Positions 7,778 to 17,134 of a stretch of DNA of 64,000 bases are shown here, in pieces (position 1 is the stretch's first letter; each line of letters starts with the position of its first letter). The stretch is from positions 62,001 through 126,000 of the forward strand of contig CAYFQG010000001.1 of the NCBI GenBank assembly GCA_964345295.1. Direction: 5' to 3'. The notes under the pieces were generated by a model. The model did no database searches. It was not told where the DNA came from and saw only the letters and a program-made list of their open reading frames with translations. The translations under genes and the position numbers were made by a program. This DNA comes from JASBZA01 sp964345295 (GTDB lineage: Bacteria; Bacillota; Clostridia; Saccharofermentanales; Fastidiosipilaceae).

Positions 7778-8377
7778 CTAAAGTTTATTTATAAAATCAC
7801 TGATATAAATTCTTAACTCTTCCAAACCGATTTTTTTAGAAGAAGAAATCGCAATATAGGGAACGTGGTCGGGCAAGCGTCCCTCTTTTTCCCAGGCAAA
7901 AACCTGTGCGTTCATCTGTGACTTACTGAGCTTATCGGCCTTGGAAAAGACAATCAGGTAGGGCATGCCCTGATGTATGAGCCAATCGATAAGGGCCAAG
8001 TCTGCCTCTTCGGGTCCCCTCCTAGAGTCAATAAGAACAAGGACCAAGGCGATGGGTCGATCAGCATTCAAATAATCATCCGCCAAGCTATTAAATTGAG
8101 CGATTTCTGACTTGGACGCTTTGGCAAAACCGTAACCCGGCAGGTCGGTCAGATAAAAGGCCTTATCCACTTCGAAATATAGAATCAGTCGGGTTTTGCC
8201 GGGGCTTTGACTAACCCGTGCCAGTTTCTTTTGACCTGTGAGGGCATTGACCAGACTGGACTTACCCACATTGGATTTTCCGGCTAAAACAATTTCCCAT
8301 TTGCCGTCTTCGGGACACTGGTCCAAACGTCCGGCCGTATAAGCATGTTTGGTATTTTCAAAATTAAATTTCGCCAC
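7778..8377 (-). CDS. engB: Ribosome-biogenesis GTPase EngB/YsxC
   Basis: Essential GTPase needed for late assembly of the large ribosomal subunit. The 199 residues carry all G motifs: G1 GKSNVGKSS (33-41), G3 DLPGYG, G4 SKADK and G5 ISSSKK. The start codon is GTG at 8377, giving MAKFNFENTKHAYTAG; no better in-frame ATG is present. It is divergent from the first PRPP synthetase, and comEC follows 111 bases downstream. Confidence 0.95.
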   Translation of the reverse strand: MAKFNFENTKHAYTAGRLDQCPEDGKWEIVLAGKSNVGKSSLVNALTGQKKLARVSQSPGKTRLILYFEVDKAFYLTDLPGYGFAKASKSEIAQFNSLADDYLNADRPIALVLVLIDSRRGPEEADLALIDWLIHQGMPYLIVFSKADKLSKSQMNAQVFAWEKEGRLPDHVPYIAISSSKKIGLEELRIYISDFINKL

Positions 8378-8410
8378 GTCTTGATGCCTGTCCTTTTCGA
8401 TGATTTCGTT

Positions 8411-8450
8411 TATAATAGCACGTATTAGGACTTTTCAATAGCAACGGAGG
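8411..8450 (+). promoter_or_regulatory. -10 element and RBS for the PRPP synthetase pair
   Basis: A perfect TATAAT (8411-8416) is followed by CGGAGG (8445-8450), 9 bases before the ATG at 8460. The -35 region is poor. Confidence 0.5.
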
Positions 8451-8459
8451 CTTATTCGC

Positions 8460-9656
8460 ATGAATGAATTAGACACAGGCAGTAGGAGTCACTACTACGC
8501 CTATGACCAGTACGGGGCTAATCTCATGACCCCAATAGGGCCGATAGGTTTAGTACCGATGGCAGGTTCCGCCGAATTCACGGCCAAAGTCAATCGCCAT
8601 TTGGTAGACAGAAGAGAGGCCTACACAACCCCTGATACGGACCAATATCCCGGATTTAAACGTTCGGACTTCAGACTGGAAGCAGAGTGTTCACGCTACG
8701 CAACCGGTGAGGGACGGGCGCTTTTTAATGATTCGGTAAGAGGGCACGATTTATTCATCATTTGTGACGTGATGAACTACCATGTTACCTATGATTTCTA
8801 CGGCAAACCTAAGCCCATGACCCCCGACGAACATTTCCAGGATTTGAAGCGTATTATTTTGGCCGCTAACGGTAAGCCCAGACGTATTAACGTTATCATG
8901 CCTTTCTTATACGAAAGCCGTCAGCACCGCAGATCCTCGCGCGAATCTTTAGACTGTGCTTATATGTTAGATGAGTTGAATTATCTGGGTGTGGATAATC
9001 TTATTACCTTCGATGCCCATGACCCCAGAGTATCCAACGCCACGCCTATCTCCGGTTTCGAATCCATTCCGGTTTCCTACCAGACTTTAAAGGCCATTAA
9101 GAATAAGGTAGAAGACTTAGATTTATTATCCAATAACCTGATTCTCATCAGTCCCGATGAAGGCGCCATTAACAGGGTTATGTACTTCTCCTCTATCTTG
9201 AAAGCTCCTCTGGGTACCTTCTATAAACTTAGAGACTACACCAGAGTAGTTGATGGCCGTAATCCTATTTTGGCCCATGAGTTTTTGGGCGATGACGTTG
9301 AAGGCAAGGACGTTCTTATTATCGATGACATGATTTCCTCCGGCGATTCCATGCTGGATATTGCCCAAAACATGAAAGAGCGTAAGGCCAGGTCCGTTTA
9401 CTGTGCGGCTTCTTTTGCTCTTTTTACCTCCGGCCTGGACCACTTTAATAAGGCTTATGAGGAAGGCTATATTAACGGCGTTTTAGGGTCTAACCTTGTG
9501 TATATCCCGCAAGAAATTAAAGACGCCCCCTGGTTTATCGAAGTCGATTGTTCCAAGTTCGTTTCCCTCATTATCGACGCCATTAACCACGACTCTTCCC
9601 TCACATCTCTGGTCGACCAGACCCACAAGATTAAGAAACTTTTGGATCTTCATTAA
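8460..9656 (+). CDS. prs: Ribose-phosphate pyrophosphokinase, long form, copy 1
   Basis: Makes PRPP from ribose 5-phosphate and ATP for purine, pyrimidine, NAD, His and Trp synthesis. At 398 residues it is longer than standard Prs (about 315) and belongs to a long clostridial-type branch. Visible motifs: VRGHDLFIICDV (ATP-site region, 93-104), YESRQHRRSSRES, the catalytic-His motif DAHD (185-188), the flexible catalytic loop K256-L-R258, and the PRPP-binding loop IIDDMISSGDS (288-296). Both catalytic-loop basic residues (Lys and Arg, equivalent to K194/R196 of E. coli Prs) are present, so this copy should be active. A paralogue follows 18 bases downstream. Confidence 0.85.
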   Translation: MNELDTGSRSHYYAYDQYGANLMTPIGPIGLVPMAGSAEFTAKVNRHLVDRREAYTTPDTDQYPGFKRSDFRLEAECSRYATGEGRALFNDSVRGHDLFIICDVMNYHVTYDFYGKPKPMTPDEHFQDLKRIILAANGKPRRINVIMPFLYESRQHRRSSRESLDCAYMLDELNYLGVDNLITFDAHDPRVSNATPISGFESIPVSYQTLKAIKNKVEDLDLLSNNLILISPDEGAINRVMYFSSILKAPLGTFYKLRDYTRVVDGRNPILAHEFLGDDVEGKDVLIIDDMISSGDSMLDIAQNMKERKARSVYCAASFALFTSGLDHFNKAYEEGYINGVLGSNLVYIPQEIKDAPWFIEVDCSKFVSLIIDAINHDSSLTSLVDQTHKIKKLLDLH

Positions 9657-9674
9657 TTAGAGTAGGAGCAAGAC

Positions 9675-10925
9675 ATGTCAGATATTCCAATGCGTTATAG
9701 TCAACCCTATACCTATCAAGACGAGGCTTATTATGCTTATCGGCCGGACGGGGCCAACTTTATGGAAACGAATGGCCCTATAGGCCTGATTGCCCTGCCC
9801 GGTACCGAAGAATTCGTCAATAGAATTAATCAGGAACTTTATACGATTCGCTTTAATTCACTTCAGCGTTATGCCGCAGGACCTATGAAGGTCGAGCCGG
9901 GCTTTATCCGCCACAACTACGTCATAAACGCTTCGATCAACCGTTTTTCTTCGGGTGAGGCCAAAGCCACCTTGCACGACACGGTTCGAGGCCATGACGT
10001 CTACATTTTCTGTGACGTGACCAACCGCTTCGTCTCCTATCCCATGTTCGGCATGGACATCCCTTATAGTCCCGACGACCACTTCCAAAATATTAAGCGT
10101 ATTATTTTGGCCTCCAGCGGTAAGAGCAGAAACATCTCGGTTGTGATGCCCTTTCTTTATGAAGGACGCCAAGACTATTCTTCTTCCAGAGAATCCATGG
10201 ATGCGGCCAATATGCTTAAGGAATTAAACCGCATGGGCGTCAAAAACATCATTACCTTTGATCCCCATGATGCCAGAGTCGAAAATGCCATCCCGCTTTA
10301 CGGTATCGAGAACATCCCGACCTCTTATTCTCTACTTAAAGCCCTTCTATCCGACTTCCCCGACGAGCCTTTCTCCGATCCTAATTACGCCATGATCATC
10401 AGTCCCGACGAAAACGGCTTGAAGCGCGCAACCTACTATGCTTCTATGTTAGGACTTCAGCTAGGCACCTTCTATAGAGAAAGAGACTATGTCCATTCCG
10501 ATGAAGGTTACACCATGAGCACCAACTATAAGTTCTTAGGTGAAGATATCGAAGGCAAGGTAGCTATTCTAATCGACGATATGATTAACTCCGGCGACAC
10601 TCTAATCTCTACGGCCAAACGCCTAAAAGACGTACACGGTGCTTCCAGAGTCATCATGTTGGTGACTTTTCCTATCTTTACCAGCGGCATGGATGACGTC
10701 CATAAGGCCTATGAAGACGGCTACATTGATAAGATCTACGGCACCAACTTGTCCGCTCATTCACCGGAACTCCAAGAAGCCCCCTGGTACAGAGACGTTG
10801 ACATGTCCGTGATGACGGCAGAGCTTATCGACGCCTTAAACCACCAGGCATCTATCTCCGGTATTCTGGACCAGTCCGCTCAAATTGCCGACATGATTAA
10901 AAGAAATGCCGACCAGATGAAGTAA
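9675..10925 (+). CDS. Ribose-phosphate pyrophosphokinase paralogue, copy 2
   Basis: A 416-residue paralogue of the gene just upstream, with AGTAGGAG as ribosome site. It shares the VRGHDVYIFCDV segment, the DPHD histidine motif (196-199) and the PRPP loop LIDDMINSGDT (299-309). In the flexible loop the catalytic lysine is replaced: the sequence is R268-E-R270 where copy 1 has K-L-R. In studied Prs enzymes that lysine is important for catalysis, so this copy may be slow, or a partner or regulator of copy 1, by loose analogy with mammalian PRPP-synthetase-associated proteins. Two adjacent genes suggest a hetero-oligomer. It converges on the PP2C gene 17 bases away, and I see no terminator. Confidence 0.8.
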   Translation: MSDIPMRYSQPYTYQDEAYYAYRPDGANFMETNGPIGLIALPGTEEFVNRINQELYTIRFNSLQRYAAGPMKVEPGFIRHNYVINASINRFSSGEAKATLHDTVRGHDVYIFCDVTNRFVSYPMFGMDIPYSPDDHFQNIKRIILASSGKSRNISVVMPFLYEGRQDYSSSRESMDAANMLKELNRMGVKNIITFDPHDARVENAIPLYGIENIPTSYSLLKALLSDFPDEPFSDPNYAMIISPDENGLKRATYYASMLGLQLGTFYRERDYVHSDEGYTMSTNYKFLGEDIEGKVAILIDDMINSGDTLISTAKRLKDVHGASRVIMLVTFPIFTSGMDDVHKAYEDGYIDKIYGTNLSAHSPELQEAPWYRDVDMSVMTAELIDALNHQASISGILDQSAQIADMIKRNADQMK

Positions 10926-10942
10926 ATTCAGTATTGATTTAT

Positions 10943-12247
10943 CTACAGGATTAGGAAAGCCAGCAGGAATCCCAGTCCTGTAAAGATTGCTAAAAACAAA
11001 AGCCAAGACAGGAAAGCCAAGAAAGGGTTGGAACGTCTTGGCTTTTCTTCTTTTATCGATACCGGCTTTTCCATTTGTGCTTCAGTTTGGGCATCTCTAT
11101 AGACCGGCCGTCTTTCCTGAACTCTCTTTCCGGATCTGGACGGCTTATCGGCATAGCGCTGATCATAGTAACGCTCTTTTTCTTCGCGGCTTAAGATTCT
11201 GTATTCTTCCAGTTTCTCGTCTTCGCCTGTCTGTGGCAAACTTTCAGGCTGAGCTGCCGTTGAACTTGAAGAAAGATTTGATGTACTTGCACTTTCTGAA
11301 GGAACTCTTCTCACTTCCAAGCGCTCACGACGTATCTTGTTTTGCCTTATAACGGCCTCTTTCCTGGCTCGGTTAAATTGCTCTTCTTCTTGCGGGCTTA
11401 ATGCGGAACTTTGGCCCTGTGATAAACCATCCGGCTCTTTTTCAGCGGGAATCTCTATTAAGATTAGGCTGATGTTGTCCTCGGAACCGGCATCTAAAGC
11501 GGCATCAATAAGCATGTCGGCTTTTATCTCCAGAGGATTTGCAGAGGCCAGAATCTCTCTAATCACAGTTCTTTTTGCATAGGCATTGATGCCGTCCGAG
11601 CTCAAAAGAAAAGTATCTCCGGGGCTGAAAGGGATATTTTCCACACAAAAATAGGAGAAATTATCTTCTTTATATTCCATGCCCAGATAATTATTGAGTA
11701 CATGGCGGAAAGGATGGTGTTGTTCTTCCTCCTTGGTGATATAGCCCAAAGATCTAAGACGTGCCGCATGGGAATCGTCACGTGACAGTTGGATTAAGTC
11801 CCCCTCATGGTAGTGGTAACAGGCCGAATCACCGATGTTGGCCAAAAGCGCCCCGGATTCTTCCAACATTAACAAGCAGAGTGTGGCCCCCATATGTTCG
11901 TGGATATCATCATAAGAACGGTTGCGGTCCCAGAGAAATTGTGCCCTATCTCTGATATATGCATCTATGGCAGACCGTCTTTGCTCCTGAGGCAAGCGAT
12001 TCAACTGATATTCTAAAGACTCTAAGTCCTGGACAGCCAGCCTGGAAGCGATTTCACCTTTGGCCATACCGCCCATACCGTCGGACAGCGCATAAAGCTG
12101 CAGAGGATCTTTGGCCCTAGCCTTGGCATGGAAGCTTGACCTTAGCTGATAAGCCTGTTGAAAATGGCCTCGCCAATACACATTATCCTGATTTAAATCC
12201 TTAACCGGTCCCTTGTCTGAATATACTAAAGTTCTGACGTCTAACAT
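10943..12247 (-). CDS. Tail-anchored PP2C-type Ser/Thr phosphatase
   Basis: A 434-residue PPM/PP2C phosphatase. The catalytic domain (about 1-265) has the full metal-site set: KDLNQDN near residue 20, LSDGMGGMAKGE, NIGDSACY, LLSSDGINAY and GSEDNISLILI. A charged, low-complexity linker (about 270-400, rich in Glu, Arg and Ser) leads to a single hydrophobic helix that ends the protein (last ~29 residues), so the enzyme should be anchored with its catalytic domain in the cytoplasm. Standard Firmicute PrpC/Stp is soluble and about 240 residues. It follows the LCP gene by 9 bases. No PASTA-type kinase partner lies in the window. Confidence 0.88.
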   Translation of the reverse strand: MLDVRTLVYSDKGPVKDLNQDNVYWRGHFQQAYQLRSSFHAKARAKDPLQLYALSDGMGGMAKGEIASRLAVQDLESLEYQLNRLPQEQRRSAIDAYIRDRAQFLWDRNRSYDDIHEHMGATLCLLMLEESGALLANIGDSACYHYHEGDLIQLSRDDSHAARLRSLGYITKEEEQHHPFRHVLNNYLGMEYKEDNFSYFCVENIPFSPGDTFLLSSDGINAYAKRTVIREILASANPLEIKADMLIDAALDAGSEDNISLILIEIPAEKEPDGLSQGQSSALSPQEEEQFNRARKEAVIRQNKIRRERLEVRRVPSESASTSNLSSSSTAAQPESLPQTGEDEKLEEYRILSREEKERYYDQRYADKPSRSGKRVQERRPVYRDAQTEAQMEKPVSIKEEKPRRSNPFLAFLSWLLFLAIFTGLGFLLAFLIL

Positions 12248-12256
12248 ATAAGTTCC

Positions 12257-13345
12257 TTATCCTTGCTTCTTGTAAATGAAATCATGGAGTGCCGGCACCT
12301 GCACATCGGGGTCAAAAATCATGTTCCAATTGGACTCATCGGTCCAATACATATCCGGCTGGGGAACATAATACTGATGGAGGGAGTTTAGGCCGGGCAA
12401 GGCCCCCAGTCCTAGCTTCACCATTTCATCTCTTTTGAGATTGGTCTCCAGTTCAGGCAATACATCCAGACAAAAGCGTGCCTGAGCCAAATAATTCTTA
12501 GTTTTGAACTCTTTTAAGATTGTCTCCATTAGAGTCCTTTGGCGAGAGGTTCGGCCAAAATCCGAATCCACAGCTCTTACCCTGGCCCAGGAAATAGCCT
12601 GGATTCCGTTAAGTTTCTGTTTACCGCCGTGAGATAAGTAATAATCTTCCGGCTTAACCTGATGGTGGCCGGCCATGTCTCTTATCACGTCATTGGTCGC
12701 CTTAAGTTCTTCTTCGGGAACGTCAATCGTAACGCCTTCTAAGGCATCCACAAAATAAACCGAAGACCAAAAATCAAACATGACAAAACGGTCAATATCC
12801 AAATCAAAATTATAATTTAAAGTATTCACCAGCATACCCACACCGCCGTAGGCATAGGCCGCATTGACTTTACCCGTAGAGCCGTTGCCGCTATTGTACT
12901 GTACCTCGGTATCACGCAGGATTGAGCTCATTTTAATCTCTTTGTTTTTCCGATCGATGGAAAGGACAATGATGGAGTCTGCTCTGGAGACTTCTTCTCC
13001 CCTGGAATCCACACCGAATACAAGTATATTGGTAACATCTTTGGATTTTGGCTTGACCCGGCGGATGGGATAATAGGAATCGACATATGCCTTTACCTTA
13101 TGCTGACTTTGCTTTTTTTCGTCGTATTCATAGTATTTTAAAGCCTTCTCGCTCAGGCCCTGCTTAGATTCCGATTCAATACCGGCATCTAAAGCATCTT
13201 CTTCTTGGGAGGTCAGAGCCTCTATATCAATGGTCTTTATTTCACCTAGTTTGGTCCAAAAAAAGATGCCGAAACCTAATGTAAGACCCAGGACAACTGC
13301 TATGATTCTGCTCAATATATGTAAAAAGCCTTTTTTCTTTCGCAT
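12257..13345 (-). CDS. LytR-CpsA-Psr (LCP) family cell-wall ligase
   Basis: LCP proteins transfer glycopolymers from undecaprenyl carriers to peptidoglycan on the outer face of the membrane. The 362 residues have a basic N-terminus, one membrane helix (about 10-30), a charged linker and the LCP domain (about 105-280): NILVFGVDSRGEEVSRADSI holds the first conserved Asp/Arg set and WARVRAVDSDFGRTSRQR the second. The ribosome site is GAAGG. It is first in a two-gene unit with the PP2C phosphatase and is divergent from murC, another envelope gene. Confidence 0.9.
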   Translation of the reverse strand: MRKKKGFLHILSRIIAVVLGLTLGFGIFFWTKLGEIKTIDIEALTSQEEDALDAGIESESKQGLSEKALKYYEYDEKKQSQHKVKAYVDSYYPIRRVKPKSKDVTNILVFGVDSRGEEVSRADSIIVLSIDRKNKEIKMSSILRDTEVQYNSGNGSTGKVNAAYAYGGVGMLVNTLNYNFDLDIDRFVMFDFWSSVYFVDALEGVTIDVPEEELKATNDVIRDMAGHHQVKPEDYYLSHGGKQKLNGIQAISWARVRAVDSDFGRTSRQRTLMETILKEFKTKNYLAQARFCLDVLPELETNLKRDEMVKLGLGALPGLNSLHQYYVPQPDMYWTDESNWNMIFDPDVQVPALHDFIYKKQG

Positions 13346-13383
13346 GCTTACCTTCTTTCTTGCGAGGCCTAAGGCCTTGTGCC

Positions 13384-13392
13384 ATTATACCA
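13384..13392 (-). promoter_or_regulatory. Extended -10 promoter of the LCP gene
   Basis: On the minus strand TGG-TATAAT (13392-13384) gives an extended -10; the -35 region is poor. Transcription would start about 32 bases before the LCP ATG. Confidence 0.55.
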
Positions 13393-13397
13393 AGGAA

Positions 13398-13414
13398 GTG
13401 ATAAAATATATCAC
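13398..13414. promoter_or_regulatory. 17-bp palindrome between LCP and murC
   Basis: GTGATA and TATCAC are perfect inverted arms separated by five A/T bases. It lies between the divergent starts and overlaps the expected -35 region of the LCP promoter, a position suited to an operator. No regulator can be named. Confidence 0.4.
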
Positions 13415-13442
13415 AAACTTATTTTAAAGAAAGCACATTATT

Positions 13443-14939
13443 ATGACCATTCAATTGACAGAAGATAAAAGTAATATAGACCGCTATTCCATCAATGATT
13501 TAAAGCCGGGTGCCAAGATTTATTTCATCGGTATTGCCGGTATCAGCATGTGCGGATTGGCAGAAATTTCGTATCACTTGGGCTTTGATGTAATAGGGTC
13601 GGACTTAAGAAAATCGCACCAGACTTTGAAGCTGGAAGAAGAAGGCATTAAGGTTTTTCTGGGCCAAAAAGCCGACAATATCATCGAAAGCAAACCCGAT
13701 GTAGTCGTATATACCTTAGCCATTCCCGAAGATAATCCCGAACTCGTTGAAGCAAAAAAACAAGGCCTACTTTGTCTCAGCCGGGCTGAGTTTTTAGGTC
13801 TTATTACCCGGTCCTATAAGTCAGTTATTAATATTGCCGGTACACACGGCAAGACGACAACGACGGCTATGGCTTCTATGATTTTAATTGAATCCGGCAC
13901 CAATCCCACGGTCCACCTGGGAGCGGACTTGGATGAGTTTGATTCGGGTACGGTACACCTGGGCGATACGTCCAAACTGATGGTATCCGAAGCCTGTGAA
14001 TACAAAAATTCCTTCCTTAACTTCTATTCCACAACGGCCGCTATCTTAAACATCGATAACGATCACTTGGATTTTTTCGGCAATATGGATAATATTATCG
14101 AAACCTTTGTCCACTTTGCTTCCGACCTTCCTTCCGAAGGCAATCTCATTATCCCTTATGAAGGCGACCATATCGGCACCTTTATGGAGGGTTTTAGGAA
14201 AAGACGTTTGGACAAAAACCTGACCTTACCTAATATTGTCACCTTCGGACCTTACAGCCCCGACAAGGCCGTACAACCTACTTTCTATTATAAGGATCTC
14301 CACTATGAAGCCGGGTCTCCGAAATTTGCAGTCTATTATAACGACTCACTTTATCGTTATATTAAGCTCTCTATGCCCGGCCAACACAATGTTTTAAATG
14401 CCCTGGCTGCCATTGCCTGTGCACACTTTAACGGCGGGACACCCGAAGCGGCTCAAAAGGCCCTGGCTAGTTTCAAAGGGGCCGGTGGTCGATTCCAGAA
14501 GGTAGGAACCTATAGGGGTGCAACCGTTATCGCCGACTACGCCCACCACCCGACCGAGATTGAGGCAACCTTGGAAGCAGCCAAACAAGTACCGCATCGA
14601 AAAATTTGGCCGGTATGCCAAATTCTGAATTATTCCAGGGCCAAAGAGCAATACGATCGCTTTATCAGCGTCTTTGATGATTTTGAAGATGTCACCTTCT
14701 TCAAAATTTATACAACCAGAGAGAACGATACCTTGGGTATGAGTGCTGAGCGTTTTGCTGAAGAAATCCGAGCCAGAGGTAGGTCTGCACATTCCGCCAA
14801 TACACTCGAAGAGCTCATGGCCATCTTGGATAAGGAAGTCGAAGCCGACGATATCATCCTCTTCTTAGGCCCGGACGGTATCAGAGAAATCTCCAACGAA
14901 CTGTGCCAAAGTGAGAACGGTGTTTTCATGCACTTCTAG
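13443..14939 (+). CDS. murC: UDP-N-acetylmuramate--L-alanine ligase
   Basis: Cytoplasmic Mur ligase that adds L-Ala to UDP-MurNAc, the first peptide step of peptidoglycan synthesis. The 498 residues show the N-terminal Rossmann motif FIGIAGISMCGLAE (about 29-42), the ATP loop IAGTHGKTTTTAMAS (about 134-148), a SEACEY/IDNDHLDFF central-domain segment, and ADYAHHPTEIEATLEA in the C-terminal domain. The ribosome site is weak (AAAGAAAG). The gene stands alone on this strand, divergent from the LCP gene and ended by a two-way terminator shared with ftsH. Confidence 0.96.
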   Translation: MTIQLTEDKSNIDRYSINDLKPGAKIYFIGIAGISMCGLAEISYHLGFDVIGSDLRKSHQTLKLEEEGIKVFLGQKADNIIESKPDVVVYTLAIPEDNPELVEAKKQGLLCLSRAEFLGLITRSYKSVINIAGTHGKTTTTAMASMILIESGTNPTVHLGADLDEFDSGTVHLGDTSKLMVSEACEYKNSFLNFYSTTAAILNIDNDHLDFFGNMDNIIETFVHFASDLPSEGNLIIPYEGDHIGTFMEGFRKRRLDKNLTLPNIVTFGPYSPDKAVQPTFYYKDLHYEAGSPKFAVYYNDSLYRYIKLSMPGQHNVLNALAAIACAHFNGGTPEAAQKALASFKGAGGRFQKVGTYRGATVIADYAHHPTEIEATLEAAKQVPHRKIWPVCQILNYSRAKEQYDRFISVFDDFEDVTFFKIYTTRENDTLGMSAERFAEEIRARGRSAHSANTLEELMAILDKEVEADDIILFLGPDGIREISNELCQSENGVFMHF

Positions 14940-14984
14940 GAAGCCAAGCTAATCATTTAATTTAAATATTGGAATTTTCATAAG

Positions 14985-15025
14985 AAAAAAGCCAAGTCTT
15001 TAAAAGAAGGACTTGGCTTTTTTGT
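14985..15025. terminator. Bidirectional terminator between murC and ftsH
   Basis: A-run, GCCAAGTC stem (14991-14998), short loop, GACTTGGC (15010-15017), T-run. It is symmetrical, so it can end murC on plus and the ftsH transcript on minus. Confidence 0.88.
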
Positions 15026-15047
15026 ATCCTATAAATTTATTTTAAAG

Positions 15048-17096
15048 TTATTCTTGAGTCTTGTCCTCAACGTCTGACGAGTCAGTGCCGGAAGAGCTTT
15101 CTGTAACATCGGGATGCTCATCCGAAGCTTCTGTATCCTTTATTTCCGGACTTTCCGTTACTTCGGTTGTAGCCTCCTCTGAAGGCGAAACATCTACAGG
15201 TTGCTTCATACCGTAAATCTCCAGAATACCCTCGTTCTTAACATCATTGGCTCTTTGCTCTTCGGTAGTATTAGCCAGGTAGAGTGCTTCGAATTCATCA
15301 CCTTCGATCTTTTCTTTCTCTAACAAGGCATTAGCCAAGGCGTCCAAAGCTCCGCGTTTCTTTTGCAAGATAGAAAGAACATGCTGGTAGGCCTCTTCAA
15401 CGATTCTGGCAACTTCTTCATCGATAACCTTCGCCACGTCATCCGAATACGACTGAACCTGACCATAGTCACGGCCCAGGAAGACTTCATCGGAATCCGA
15501 CCCGAAGACCAGGTTGGGGAGCTTCTCACTCATACCGTACTGGGTAACAATCTCTCGGGCAGTCTGGTTTAGGCTGTTCAGGTCACCTGAGGCACCCGTG
15601 GAAACTTCACCGAAGATTAGCTGTTCGGCTGCCCTTCCGCCCAAGGCGACTTCAATATCGGCAATAAGCTGAGACTTGGTCTGGAAGTAAATATCTTCAT
15701 GGGGCTTGTGCGCCGTATAACCGCCCGCTCCACCAGCCGGGATAATAGAGACCCTCTCCACTCTGTCTGTTTCGGAAACAGTACGAAGGACCAGGGCATG
15801 TCCGGCCTCGTGATAAGCGGTAAGTAGTCTTTCTTTCTTATTGATGATCCTAGACTTTTTCTCAGGTCCCAACATAACCTTAAAGACCGATTCGGATATA
15901 TCTTCATAGGTAATAGCCGTCTGATTATTACGAGCTGCCATAAGAGCCGATTCGTTCAGAAGGTTAGCCAAGTCGGCACCCGTAAAGCCCGGCGTTACTC
16001 TGGCAATCTCTTTGAAGTCAACATCGTCTGCCATGGGTTTATTTCTGGCGTGAACCTTAAGAATCTCCTCACGGCCCTTAATATCCGGCCTTTGCACCGT
16101 AACACGTCGATCAAAACGTCCGGGTCTTAATAAGGCCGGGTCTAAAATATCGGCACGGTTGGTGGCCGCAATAATAATTGAATCTTCATTAGGACCGAAA
16201 CCGTCCATCTCCACCAGGAGCTGGTTTAAGGTCTGTTCTCTTTCATCATGAGAACCTCCCATACCGGCACCGCGCCTACGACCGACCGCATCAATCTCAT
16301 CGATAAAGATAATGGAGGGCGCGTTTTTCTTAGCGGTTTCAAAGAGGTCTCTCACTCGAGAAGCACCGACACCGACATACATCTCAACGAAGTCGGAACC
16401 GCTTATAGAGTAAAAAGGCACACCGGCTTCACCGGCTACGGCTTTGGCCAGCAACGTTTTACCGGTTCCCGGAGGACCTACCAATAGAATACCCCTGGGG
16501 ATGGTTGCGCCCAAGCGCTCATAACGCTGCGGATTTTTTAGAAAATCCACGACTTCTTGTAGTTCGGCCTTCTCTTCATCAGCTCCGGCGACGTCTTTAA
16601 AGGTAACCGGGTTCTTACCCGGATCGGCGACTTTGGCCCGACTCTTACCGAAACTAAAGGCTCCTCCTCTGCCGCCGTCCATACCTTGTCTGGAAAAAGA
16701 CAGCCAGATTATAAAGGCCATGGAACCGAACATGAGCACTAACAAAATCAGGTTAAGCCACATGGAGAAATTGACCGGCTCTACATAGTCGTATTTAAGA
16801 CCGGTAGAAGCCTCGGCCTGCTTCAATTCATTAAGCAGGTCCTCCATCCAATAAGGGGATATTTTCTTCGTAGCCTGCAGTGATTTATCAACCGGATTTT
16901 TAAAGGTAAGCTCCAGCGTACCGCCAGCTATCGTAGCTTCCTTCACATTACCGACTTGAATCTGCTCCAACAGCTCGGAGTATGCCAGGTTGGCTCCTCT
17001 TTTACTGCTGTTCTGGAACATGGCGAAAATAATGACGATGACCAACAAAATAATGTAAAAGGAAAGGCCACTGGGTCTTTTATGTTTTGCGTTCAT
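15048..17096 (-). CDS. ftsH: ATP-dependent zinc metalloprotease FtsH
   Basis: Membrane-anchored AAA+ protease that degrades misfolded membrane proteins and regulators. The 682 residues contain two N-terminal membrane helices (about 10-27 and 107-131) flanking an extracytoplasmic domain, the AAA+ domain with Walker A GPPGTGKT and Walker B IIFIDEID, the second region of homology ending in LLRPGRFDR, and the zinc site HEAGH. The last ~50 residues are Glu/Thr/Ser-rich and probably disordered. The ribosome site is AAGGAG. It is the last gene of the tilS-hpt-ftsH group, the order usual in Firmicutes, and is followed by a terminator. Confidence 0.97.
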   Translation of the reverse strand: MNAKHKRPSGLSFYIILLVIVIIFAMFQNSSKRGANLAYSELLEQIQVGNVKEATIAGGTLELTFKNPVDKSLQATKKISPYWMEDLLNELKQAEASTGLKYDYVEPVNFSMWLNLILLVLMFGSMAFIIWLSFSRQGMDGGRGGAFSFGKSRAKVADPGKNPVTFKDVAGADEEKAELQEVVDFLKNPQRYERLGATIPRGILLVGPPGTGKTLLAKAVAGEAGVPFYSISGSDFVEMYVGVGASRVRDLFETAKKNAPSIIFIDEIDAVGRRRGAGMGGSHDEREQTLNQLLVEMDGFGPNEDSIIIAATNRADILDPALLRPGRFDRRVTVQRPDIKGREEILKVHARNKPMADDVDFKEIARVTPGFTGADLANLLNESALMAARNNQTAITYEDISESVFKVMLGPEKKSRIINKKERLLTAYHEAGHALVLRTVSETDRVERVSIIPAGGAGGYTAHKPHEDIYFQTKSQLIADIEVALGGRAAEQLIFGEVSTGASGDLNSLNQTAREIVTQYGMSEKLPNLVFGSDSDEVFLGRDYGQVQSYSDDVAKVIDEEVARIVEEAYQHVLSILQKKRGALDALANALLEKEKIEGDEFEALYLANTTEEQRANDVKNEGILEIYGMKQPVDVSPSEEATTEVTESPEIKDTEASDEHPDVTESSSGTDSSDVEDKTQE

Positions 17097-17134
17097 CTAG
17101 TCTCCTTCAACTCTAGCTATATAGCAAATATTAT

